Below, one piece after another: positions 49,573-60,245 of a stretch of DNA of 64,000 bases. Position numbers and translations under genes: made by a program. The stretch comes from Ascaris suum (Eukaryota; Nematoda; Chromadorea; Rhabditida; Ascarididae). Where the stretch lies: NCBI GenBank assembly GCA_013433145.1, contig CM024171.1, forward strand, positions 10,602,065 through 10,666,064, read 5' to 3'. Below the pieces are notes generated by a model. It was not told where the DNA came from. It saw only the letters and a program-made list of their open reading frames with translations, and searched no databases. The stretch's first letter is position 1; the number at the start of each line of letters is the position of its first letter.

Positions 49573-52500
49573 ATGTTAGCCTCAATCTGCCAACTAAGCG
49601 CAGTTCGTGACGGTGACCTGATCTTTTTCGTTCGTCATGGTGATGGCAGTAGGACCGAGTTCGAGGATGCTGTCCGCAGCGTGGGTCGTCAACCAGACGT
49701 TTTCCATGTGGGTATGTTCTGCTCGGATACGCAATCAATAGTGCACGCTGTGCCCAACGGTGGAGTGATATGCGAGCAGGTTGATGATGCACTACAGCGA
49801 GTTGATGCAGACCATGTCGACGTATTCACAGTGCACACACAAACCGACGAGGTGGCCAAAGGTGCAGCCCGTTGGGCATGCACTCGTATCGGTTGCCGAT
49901 ACAACGATATCTTCTCGGCGGATTCGTTGGATTCAAAGGGGGTCGAGTCCTACTATTGTTGTCAATTGGTCGTGAAGGCATATGCGAACAGTGGTCTCGA
50001 TACGCTATGCCCACCACACACATTGAACTTTGCCGATGCGCAAGGACGAATTCTACCATTTTGGCAACGTTACTACGAAGAACGTAACGCACAGATTCCT
50101 CAAGGACAGAAAGGTTCACATCCGTCGAAGTTGATTGTGTCGCCACATCTAAGGCGACGTTTTGCCAGGGCGTTGAGTCATATGGGCAAGTTTGTGGTAC
50201 CCGAACTTGTCGATTGTGCTCTTCACTTTGTTCATGGGTCTCGATTGGCGGCACAAACTGCAGTAACATTCGATGTCATCCAACCAAGAAGTGGTTAGTA
50301 GATTATTTTATGATGTTTCAGATTGCTCCTTTGATTTCTTATTCGTTCTTTTACATGCTAACCAACTTTTAACAGTCTAATAAAACTTCCTTCTTTTCAT
50401 GGTTCGGTACTTAGATAAAATTATGCGGACTATTTTTCTTTTTGGTGGTGATTTAAATACTTCATAGTTTTGCAACGTTTCAACAAAAGTCGATCTGCAA
50501 CGATATATTAAACCAGATTTTAGAATGCAGTAAATGTTACAGTAAGTGTTATATGCTGATGAATTACGAAGAGGAATTCACACATATAAGACCTGTTTTG
50601 CAGTTTTATTTCTTCACTGATATAATGGGAGAATAAAAATTAATGAGGGGGATGTTCGCCATATTTGTGCTTATATTACTTTAGGTGTGGTGACAACACA
50701 ATGTTCGGCTGCAGACTTGCAAATGGTCGATGCAGCGATACGCGACGCCCAGCGAGTGCTGCCCACTTGGGCATTGCAGAGTGCGCAACAAAGAAGTGTT
50801 GTCCTCCGACGTGCTGCTTCACTTATTCGAGTTTGTTTTATCCAGATTTATATGCCCTCGTCCATATCCCAGTAAACTGATTTCCTTACGATATCTTTGG
50901 TAAACGGATAGGCAGATTGGTAAAACGACAGTGTATATATTTCACGACAGTTTTCTTCTGTTTTCATGTTTGGAAGTGTATTTGTCATTTTCTTCGAAAT
51001 TGAATGTAATTTGTGTTCAGCAGACCTTGCGGTTAATATAACCCCATAGAGTACTACAATGTGGATACTGTGATCAGTGTTATGGCTTTTTTGGAAGGAA
51101 TGAAATGAACAAATTGTTTGTCGAATTCTTTTGGCCGCATATCGGTAAACGCAAATTATTTTCTGCGGTGAATTTTTGCGGCAATGTTATCATTCCAGGA
51201 TTCACTCGAGCAGTTGGCGAAGCTCGAAACTTTGGATTGTGGAAAGCCGATCTGTGAATCACGCAGTGATGTGCTCTCATCTGCCGACTGTTTCGAATTC
51301 TTCGCAGGAACCGCCCATAACCTTGCAGGTATAAGACTCTTCATTATTTTCCTTCGTCGGTATTTTCGTTCATATTGCCTTCTATTTCTTCTTTGTTGTA
51401 ACGTTTTCTTTTTATCGTTGTCCCCTGCATTTCTACGTAGACTAAAACAATTGAAAGAAATGCATTGACTTATGTCGTCACTAAATGCCAACATTGAGGA
51501 TTCAGATGCCGTCGAAAAATTATTTCACCTATGCTGAGTTATGTATTGATAGTCAAAGGTCATAAATGAACCTTTATGCGAACTCTGAAGGTCTAATTAA
51601 GCTGAGGTATAGCGTTAAGAAATAAGTAGTGCAGAGTAAATTCGTAGCACTGCAGGAAGTTTGCCGAAAGCGACCGCACTTCTTCGTAAAAAAACTTTGC
51701 CGTTATTATCAGGGTTCGCAGACATTCCCCACGTTTCCTCCATCTCCGTTATCGCCCACTGTTCTAGCGAAGGGAAATCTACCTTGCTGTACCAAATTGC
51801 CCTGTTGTCTTTAAAGAAGCCAATCAATTCCTTGTCCCTTCATCGCGTTCATTCCCATATGTCTCCTCAATCGTTCATTGGAAATGTGAGCATCTCACAA
51901 AAATTTCTCATTGAGTATTGTTATTACTGCCTCAAATGCTTACTGCACAGCCATATGCCCAGTTTTTTACTCATATTATTCGCAAAGCGATATTTTCTCA
52001 TCTTCGAGTTTTTCTCCTAAGTTCCCGGAGTTTTTCTTATTGCCGTTTGATCTCATTCTTCTAACCGTTTCCATCCTACTTCCATCGATAACTAGAAAGG
52101 ACTTTACTTCAGGTCACGAAATACAAGTTTATGGAAAATTTGGATTGGGTGTACTATTTCAAGGTTGTTAGAAGATATTGACTTTTGAAGCACAATTAAA
52201 ACACTATAAGGAAACTATTTTCTGTATTTGCACACGCGTATATATGTGCGCGTATTCATACTCGTAAACAATCATAAACACTGAAATGCTGCTGCTGGAG
52301 GGCATTAAGTGGACAGAACTGTTTAAATGAATTGTTATGATCGCTCCTCGAAAAAAGTTGAAGACGATAGTGCTGTCTTCTGAACTTGAGAGCAATCCTT
52401 TCTTGTGCGTTTGATATCTACAAAACTATTTACTCAATTGAATATCTGCAACGTTATTTACTCTCTCGTATTCATTTATCTCACCTCTCAAAGCACTCAC

Positions 52501-55500
52501 CCACACATCTCCGATGCTTTATATCACTTCTCACAGTACAGGTCGTCATTTCCCGTTGGAAAGCACCGAGAGGTTTGCGTATACACTGCGTGAGCCATAT
52601 GGGGTAGTGGCTGCGATTGGTGTGTGGAACTATCCAATGCAGACTGCCTCTTGGAAGATCGCACCGGCACTCATGTGTGGCAATGCGGTCGTTTATAAGC
52701 CCTCTCCACTGGCACCACTCACTTCTCTCGCGCTCGCACTTATTCTTCAAAATGCCGGCCTTCCGGATGGTATCTTGTCGATTGTTCAGGTGCATTTATG
52801 TTTTTATTTACTTCGCTCGTATTGTTATGGCGTAATTCGAGTATAACTTCACAAGCTCGATCTCAGAAGTGCTTAATGAAAGTGCTGTACTTTTAATAGC
52901 TGCTTGATCTTCGATCTCAATCACTACAAATACAGTCACGTGGAGCTTATAATTGAAACTCTCCCTCAGTGAGTTTACATTCCTTCGTTTATATTTAGAA
53001 ACAGTTATTGGCAGGAGGAAGGGAAGTTAGAGACCCGGTCCATTGCTTTCATAGGGTGGTCAAGAAGTGGAGGAAGAACACAGGTGATCGACAGAGACCA
53101 CTTTTGCTGTTGTGAAGTGAGATGCAGCAGTGAGCGCTTCAATGGTTCAGTGCTTTTGGCAGCTCGGTAGTTTTTCGAATTTAGTGCATTTATTCCTGTT
53201 AGCTTGCTTATTTCCATCGTTCTATAAGATGGTGTTTCCATCGCCGTGATATCGGTTTGTATATTGCAGTCTTCTTGGCAGTTCAGTTAATGGAAAGGGA
53301 CACCCTTCTAGAAACACTTCTTTCGTGTAAGGAAATGTTTTGGCGCCGAGCACACTCAATTCTAACTAGTTTATTCGGGGTGAGCACTATTCGAATATAT
53401 TTGATTTCCATATTTGATTTTTCCAAGTTGTATTAACATTGAATATATTGGGATAAAGTTGAATTATCTGCAAAACATCACCAAATTCAAATATATTTTC
53501 AACTCGGATTTCAGGGCGATGGAGAGACGGGGAGGTTGCTATGTGAACACAAAGGCGTCGATAAGGTAACCTTCACTGGCAGTTCGGCGACAGGCTCAAA
53601 AGTTTTATCGGCATGCTCGCGGCTTGGCAGTTTGAAGCCTGCAACGATGGAACTTGGTGGCAAAAGTGCGTGCATCGTTTTCCCAGACGCTGATCTCAAT
53701 GTTGCAGTCAATGGAGCGTTGATGGCTAATTTTTATAGGTATTTTTTCCTTTGAAAGTGTTTGGGAATAATTTAATCGAACGAAATCGGCGGTTCGAAGT
53801 GAACGAATCCCACTGATTGGTGGCGACGCCCATACTTTGCGGTAATGATTTCGTTGAACTTCTTCACTCATTATTCATCGTTATCTTTTTTGTCAGATGA
53901 CAGAACATTAGATGAAGGAGTGCGAAGTAGTTCTTTTTATTCACTCTACTGGTGAAGTGATCCCAGGTTCAGGCAAGAAGTCCCAAATACACCTCGTTTT
54001 ACCACTTCTGTGAAACTACTGGAAGTCAGACTCAATTTCCTCTTTTCAATTCAAATACTGTCAGGATCACGATTTTAGCTAGCTCGCATATTTTCGTCAT
54101 AAGCCTAAAGCTTATAGAAGTTGGCGGCGCATTTTTCAGTCAAGGGGAGGTATGTTCGAATGCGTCGAAGGTCCTTGTGCATGATCTACTTATTGATGAA
54201 TTTCGTGAGCGTGTATTAGCGGCAACGAATGCAATTCCCATCGGAGATCCACTAGATGAGAAAACGCGAATGGGCGCTCTCATATCCGAAGAACATCTCC
54301 GCAAGGTCAAAAAGCTTATCGACGATGCCCGTAAAATGGTTAGCTTTTATTATTTTCGTATCACCAGCGTGGTTTATTAAAAACCAGTTCCTTTTTCATA
54401 TTTGCCTATTTGGGCACGAAGGTGGTTTTTGCTGAACGCAGCCAGTCACTTCTAGGCGGAGGGAAAAAGGAAGAAGAGCCGAATACCTTCAGTGGTTGAT
54501 GCCCAAAGGGATGTGAGAGTGACTTGTTCGACTTCTCTTCTGACAGGTGCAATGGATAGGATAGCTTCTTTCCAATTTTGAGTCATTTCTCAACACAGGC
54601 TTAGTAAACTGTAGTAGTATGTTCGCATGACGATTTTAGTACTGTGAGAAATGCTGGTTTGATCTTCCTTTGGAAGTTTCACACCAGTGTTTGTTTAAAT
54701 AATGGCCACTTTGAAAGGATGAAACTCTTTAGGGTGCAACGGTATTATGTGGAGGTGAGCGAGTGATTGTGGAGGGTCTCGAAGGAGGGTTTTACCTCGG
54801 GCCGGCCATCATTCAGGGTGTCAACCCAAACATGCAGATATACAAGGAGGAAGTCTTCGGACCTGTTATGATGCTGATCCCGTTCGAAACATTTGAGGTT
54901 AACGTTCACTTCGTCGTCGTTGCCTTTTTAGATCGTTTTGAGCGGGTTTTCAAGACGTAATAAATTAGTGCAGAGAAATAGTCTATAACGTCAAATAACA
55001 TCTCACATCCCTCTTTTTTGAATAACCGTTCAAAAGTTTTGAGGAGCTTAAAACCAACCTCAAGAGGTTTATTCTCCATCAACGAAAGTGTGGTTTTCGT
55101 GGATTTTGTTTGTTCATAGCATTCCACTATCTATCTTCTGTAGAGGTGGATTTGGACGATACTTTGTGAAGGTTCAGCGGAAATCTTTTACCTCAAAAAT
55201 GGTGGAGACGAGAACTAAGAGTACTGGGTGCCCTAAATAAGCTTTTGCCTTCATATAACTCTTTCCCGAAATAGGATATCTACGTCTACATCAGATTTGA
55301 ACAATACCTTCTTGTGGAAGCAAAGAATTTCACTTCGGAACCGATGATTCATTAGGCTGATGTATTATTTACAACACGCGTCTTTTCCCACAATATCGAT
55401 GAATGATTTGAAATGTGTAAGCTGAAAGTTGATGTATCGGGTTGATCGCAAACTGTAGCTATTTGCTTCGAGTTAAGGCTCGCTAACATTTATGGTATTA

Positions 55501-57349
55501 TTCAACGACGGTTATCTTGATATTTTGCAGAATACACTGATTATTTATAATCATTTAGTTTTCATTGCAGCAAGCAATTGAAATCGCAAACGACACACCT
55601 TATGGTCTTGCTGCTGGTATTTTTACAAAGTGAGTTTTAAAATAAGGAGCTTTGCGTTTTTCCAGAATTTCTTTCGACTTTGTTGATCAGAAAGTGCTCA
55701 AATGTCTCTTGGAAAATCTTTAACCAATTCTGCGGGGTTTTTGTGGAAGTTTGCACCACACTCATCTTAAGCAGCAAAACAAATTATTCAGTTTTCATCA
55801 TTTTATGTAAGAAATTGCAAAAGCCCATTAAAGTTCTACCTGTGCGTATGTATCATCGTCTGTGTTTGTGTCTTTGTCTGTCCTGCCTGGTAGTAGTTTC
55901 AACTGAAAATCGTAGAACCTCTGGCAACGGGTGGATGATTTTGCAGTGCTGCTGACGTAATGCTGAAAGCGAGGGGATGGAGATGGAAGCACTGAAATAT
56001 TCCTTCCTCCCCAACTTTCCTCTTTAGCTATGAGGAGCGATAGTCCTCTCTTGCCCGAAATGCTCCTCTTCCTTCCGAAAGTGAACTTTGAACTTTGATT
56101 GTGAGTAGCAGTTTCAGCAGCTTTGCAGCGTGCTAATAATTCATTTGCTTTGCGCCTCTAAAACATTCCAAAGGGCATTCGGAAAGATTTTTCGAGCACA
56201 GTTTTTACGATTTGCGTCATGTTTTTGCTATCTTGGATTTGGATTAACTGGGAAAGGGTGAGGAAGGGAAGAGGGCGATGCCGGGACAGTGCAGGGCGAG
56301 TCATTCTGTCGGTAAAGGTAGAGTCTGTTTTATGTCGGCAACAAAAATGACCACCTCCCATCCCCCAACTGAGGGGGTTAAAAGAAGTGATAGCTGCCCT
56401 TGAGACCACCTGCATTACTGGAAGAGTTACTGTCCCAAATTTTGTTTCGATACGTCAAAATTTGGTAGAACCTATAAGTGAGCTGTGTTCGACAAGCGGC
56501 CTAATGCCACCTGAAAGTGAGCTTGATGAGGATCCTAGCAACCGATTTCATAGGATAATGTGTTAATAGACGCTTTGTTGCTGCTTTTGGCAACCTGGGG
56601 AGCCTATCGTGACAGCTGCCCTCGCACGCATTCCCTCTTATTATTTCTGCAAGAGGATGACTTCGCTATAGTCAACGAGTAGAATATATTGCGCCTATAC
56701 AGCATCCCCATTTTTCCTTCGTTTATTTGTAATTTTATCAAGACTTGTTGAGAAATTGAAAGAGAGCTAAAGAAAAGTGTGCTGCATAATTCTTTTATCT
56801 TTTGCAGCGATATGAATATTGCGTATACGGCAGCATGTCGGTTGCAAGCTGGTAACATCTACGTGAATACATACAACGATACAAGTTTGTTATTTCATTT
56901 ACTTTCATTTGGCTGATCCCTTCTCTTCTGTAAATTGACGGAGGAATGCGACTATAAGCTTGCACATCCGCTCGCAGCTATGTTCTGCAAGTAGAACGCA
57001 GTGATAAACATATGAAAGAATTATATACGCTAGCATTTGATTAATATCTTAGTGAGCTTTCCTTTGACGTGATAAGAATAAAATAAATGCGACTGCGCAA
57101 GAAACTACTTTTGAAAGATTTCGGTCGAGGCGTTTTTAATACACAATATTGCTATTAAAATTGTGGGTTAATTTTGCAATTTCCACTTGTTTAGATGCGA
57201 TGGTACCGTTCGGAGGGATGAGGCAATCGGGATTCGGTCGTGAGAATGGAGTGGCAGCACTTGAGGCTTTCTCACAAATCAAGAGCGTCTTCGTGAATGC
57301 TTCCAAAAAACTCGACAATCCATTCCTTGTCCCGAATGGTATCAACTGA
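49573..57349 (+). CDS. alh-11: YiiX/C92-type papain-like hydrolase fused to ALDH9-type aldehyde dehydrogenase (10 exons, 707 aa)
   Basis: Exons: 49573-50293, 50685-50830, 51199-51328, 52542-52789, 53515-53738, 54140-54338, 54733-54897, 55571-55629, 56808-56884, 57195-57349; 2124 nt in frame. Residues 10-195 resemble permuted NlpC/P60 (YiiX/C92) hydrolases: RDGDLIFF start, His45 in FHVGMF, Cys129 in [11 protein letters not shown] (family form YCSEL). From about residue 218 (FVHGSRL) a complete ALDH follows: [25 protein letters not shown], general base Glu461 in MELGGKS, nucleophile Cys495 in [27 protein letters not shown]. ALDHs oxidise aldehydes with NAD(P)+; similarity is closest to ALDH9/betaine-aldehyde dehydrogenases. 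Both domains share exon 1 without a stop or splice signal between them. The open frame continues 37 codons upstream of ATG 49573, where an AATTTCAG acceptor (49479-49486) may be a trans-splice site or join an unseen exon. An AATAAA lies at 57878-57883. Confidence 0.88.
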
Positions 57350-57877
57350 GCTCGAATCTTTCCCTCTCCTTCACCAGTTCACTCTGCACTTCACCACCAT
57401 ACATCCATTTGCATGCGATCTGACGATCGGCAGTGACGGTCAAGCGACCACAAAATCAAGACAGATGAGTTGAAGCGATTTATATTTTTTGTCACTTCCG
57501 TCCATTCCTTTGCGGACTTACTAAGCTGCTTGTCTCTCGAAGTAGATCCGGACAGTATCTAGTACGAGTCTAGAGGAGAATGCATAACTGTCTGGGGTCA
57601 GTTCCAAAATGCATTCCAGCGAGACTTTTCCCATAAACGAAAGCACAGAAAATGATAGGAACTAAAATTTGCTCAAATTAAATTAATATTCGGTCAGGAT
57701 TATACTTGTTCGTTCTCGTAACTCTGATTTCTGTAACGATGTATCATAGTGATGTCATATTTCTGCATATGTATGTTTCGGTCTTCCGCTGTACTAAAAA
57801 AAATCTCATCTTGTGAGTGATAAAAACTATGCTGATGAAGTTTGGTAAATGGTGAATTATTGCCTTTTTTTGGGCAC

Positions 57878-57883
57878 AATAAA
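57878..57883 (+). terminator. Candidate polyadenylation signal of the ALDH gene
   Basis: First AATAAA hexamer downstream of the ALDH stop codon on the coding strand, 529 bp away. That is a rather long 3' UTR for a nematode, so a variant hexamer nearer the stop may be used instead. Confidence 0.35.
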
Positions 57884-59504
57884 ATTGGTCTTTGAAGTCT
57901 GTTGCATTATCAGTCAGATATATCTTAACAAACTTCTTCCGGTTTGGCATTTGTATGAGCAGTTGGTTTGGTCGAAAAACGCAGGTTAGGCCTTCGACGA
58001 TTGTTTTTATTTATTAGGGCTTTGAATTGATCTCGTCTATTTTGTTGAAATGCAAGAACGCAACCTCTTTTGTAGGGTTATCCCGCTTGTCTAATTCATA
58101 GTTAAATGAGTAGCGGATCTGATAAAATCCAACTAAGTGCACAAATCAATTTGCATATGAGCTCGATTCGTGCTCGTAGATGTTGATGAACTAAACTACT
58201 ATAATTAGCTAGGATGGCACTTGAATTAATGGCCAGCCGGTTGACATGCAGGTATGTGAATGAGAGTACCTGAGAGTTCGTCTCTATCGGAGATAGACAG
58301 AAATGCAGGGTAATTGGTATCTCTTAAATAACATACACCATAATGTCAAAGATTGATCATTCCAGTTTATGTTTTTTCTCCGTAATCGATCGTTCATGAC
58401 TAGAATCCGACTTAGGAACGTTCTTCTTTATCCTACAGCACCATCAATCGTCTAATTTTATTTGTTTCTACACAAGAGATCAACTCGAGATTGAAGTCGA
58501 GGTTAGAAATTCAAATATATGGTACAAGCTATTTTCAAGTTCTTCCGCTTTTTTTATGTGTTTTTTCTGCAAGAGTTGATGGGTATTGCGAGGTAGATTG
58601 CAAAGGGCACAAGCTACTTGAGCTTCCTTTCGCGATTCCACGTTTATCGAATTGCAGAAGGGGGCATCCCCCATTCGCTTTTATGATGCGACAAAATTAG
58701 AGGGCGCAAACGGTCATTTTGTACCCAAAATCTATTTTATCATAATTTTCCGCCGTGCTGACATTTTTCTAATATTTTCAGCTTTCGAGTGCTTCGCATC
58801 TATATTTTGTATTTGTTCTTTCGCTTTTTTCTGCATAACGAAACGAAATGTCTAATTTTAGAGTCGTTAAGGAAGTGCGAATAATACCGAAAGGAAATAA
58901 ATAATTCTGAATGAGATCGCCTCTGGGATGGTAAAATATTTAATGGCTATGCGGTGAAATCTTCGCCTCGATAGCGAATCGCTAAAACCTAATAACTCTG
59001 TTTGTAAGGTGCTTCCAACGACACTTGTGAGCAACACGATTAGAATGAAATCTGCTAAACACTCGAAGCAGATAGCTGAAATTTCCATTAGGTCGTCCAT
59101 AAGGCTTGTCCATTACCCAACAGTTTCCTTCATTGATGTTTCGCTTACCCGTGCTATATAGATATTCCTATCTTCAAGCATCGGCTTGTTCACTCCGGCG
59201 CCACATCTCAGCAAAATTTGAGATAATGCGTCACTCCGAATCCAGAAAGGTATAGGCTGCACCGGTGCGTTTTGCAACGTTTTTCTATTGCTGTTACTTT
59301 TTCTTTGCAAAATAACGCAGCGTTAACGGCACCGTCGTTCTCGAAAGCTTAGCTTACATAGTAGAAATGCAGACATGTTGGGCTGTTTTTTTTGCCCCTG
59401 TACCCTTGATTGACGTCAGAGGACTAGCAAATTCCTTCTCCTTCGAGGCTCGACCAGATGCTGTGTAATTTGACGACAACGCAAGAAGCCAACATTTTTA
59501 TTAA

Positions 59505-59710
59505 ACCTTAAAAAACCAACAACATTAAGGCAGAGGGGTAATACGACGGCGAGGGGACGTCGCTCCGACAGAGCCTTGGCACGAATAGTGCCAACTCTAA
59601 GCCAACGAGCACCGGGCATTTCTCTCGGCCGAGCCACTTCGCGGCCCGATTGCGCGCTGCTATTGTCCGAACCGAGCCTCGCAAGGACGACACCTCACAT
59701 AGAAAGCCGG
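59505..59710. other. GC-rich island with a perfect short hairpin
   Basis: About 200 bp of GC-rich sequence inside AT-rich surroundings. It contains the hairpin TTGGCAC-GAATA-GTGCCAA at 59576-59594 and the short palindrome CTCGGCCGAG near 59625. Minus-strand frames run through it, and a minus-strand AATAAA occurs near its lower edge (around 59500), so it could be the 3' end of a minus-strand transcript, a structured RNA or a repeat fragment. No family was recognised. Confidence 0.35.
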
Positions 59711-60029
59711 AAGCACATTCAAATTCAGTAGTCAAACATGCTGTCCTTTTATAGGCACCGATCCTTGCCTCAGTGCATTTGTAGAGAGTTTGTTCTGGCC
59801 AATGATCATCACTTCCCTGCTATGCCGAAAAGCAGTTGGTCCACGATTTATTGATCACCCCTAACAGAAAGAAAAAAATGGAACAATAGCTGCAGAGAGG
59901 CTGGCTCAGAAGTGGCAGTTGTTGTTTATGAAAACGTAACTCTGCGAATTTCAGGTCTTTCTAGAGAATTTAGAAAAAGTTCTACATGAAGGTAGTTATG
60001 GTAATTTAACGTTACAATAGACACTGATC

Positions 60030-60245
60030 AACGGAACTTCGTTGAGCGCCATGGAGCGCAATGCACCTTTCCAGCCTAAAGTTCAGGATTTTCTGATTTG
60101 CTGGACTGCAGCCGTCCACTGTGATGTGCATCCTCAACAGTATCCTTCCTTCAAAATTAGTGACAGCAGCCTTGATCACTGTGAACTCCGGCGGTGGCGT
60201 GGAGAAGTGCTCAGACCATTGCATGGCGACTTCGGCGACGTTCTC
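60030..60245 (-). other. Unassigned GC-richer open segment, possibly a repeat remnant
   Basis: An open frame of about 70 codons on the minus strand (60012-60224) and an overlapping one on the plus strand (60042-60293) run through a patch that is GC-richer than its surroundings. No conserved motif was recognised. Composition and isolation suggest a fragment of a transposable element or an isolated exon; the sequence alone does not decide. Confidence 0.25.

Noticed and set aside
49826..50269. 147-codon open frame on the minus strand
   Set aside because: It lies antisense to exon 1 of the hydrolase-ALDH gene, whose own frame has clear domain motifs; it is a shadow frame.
49573..50293. Bacterial contamination or recent horizontal insertion as the source of the YiiX/C92-like domain
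   Set aside because: The domain shares an exon and frame with the intron-bearing ALDH gene, so contamination is not credible. Older transfer cannot be excluded from this sequence alone.
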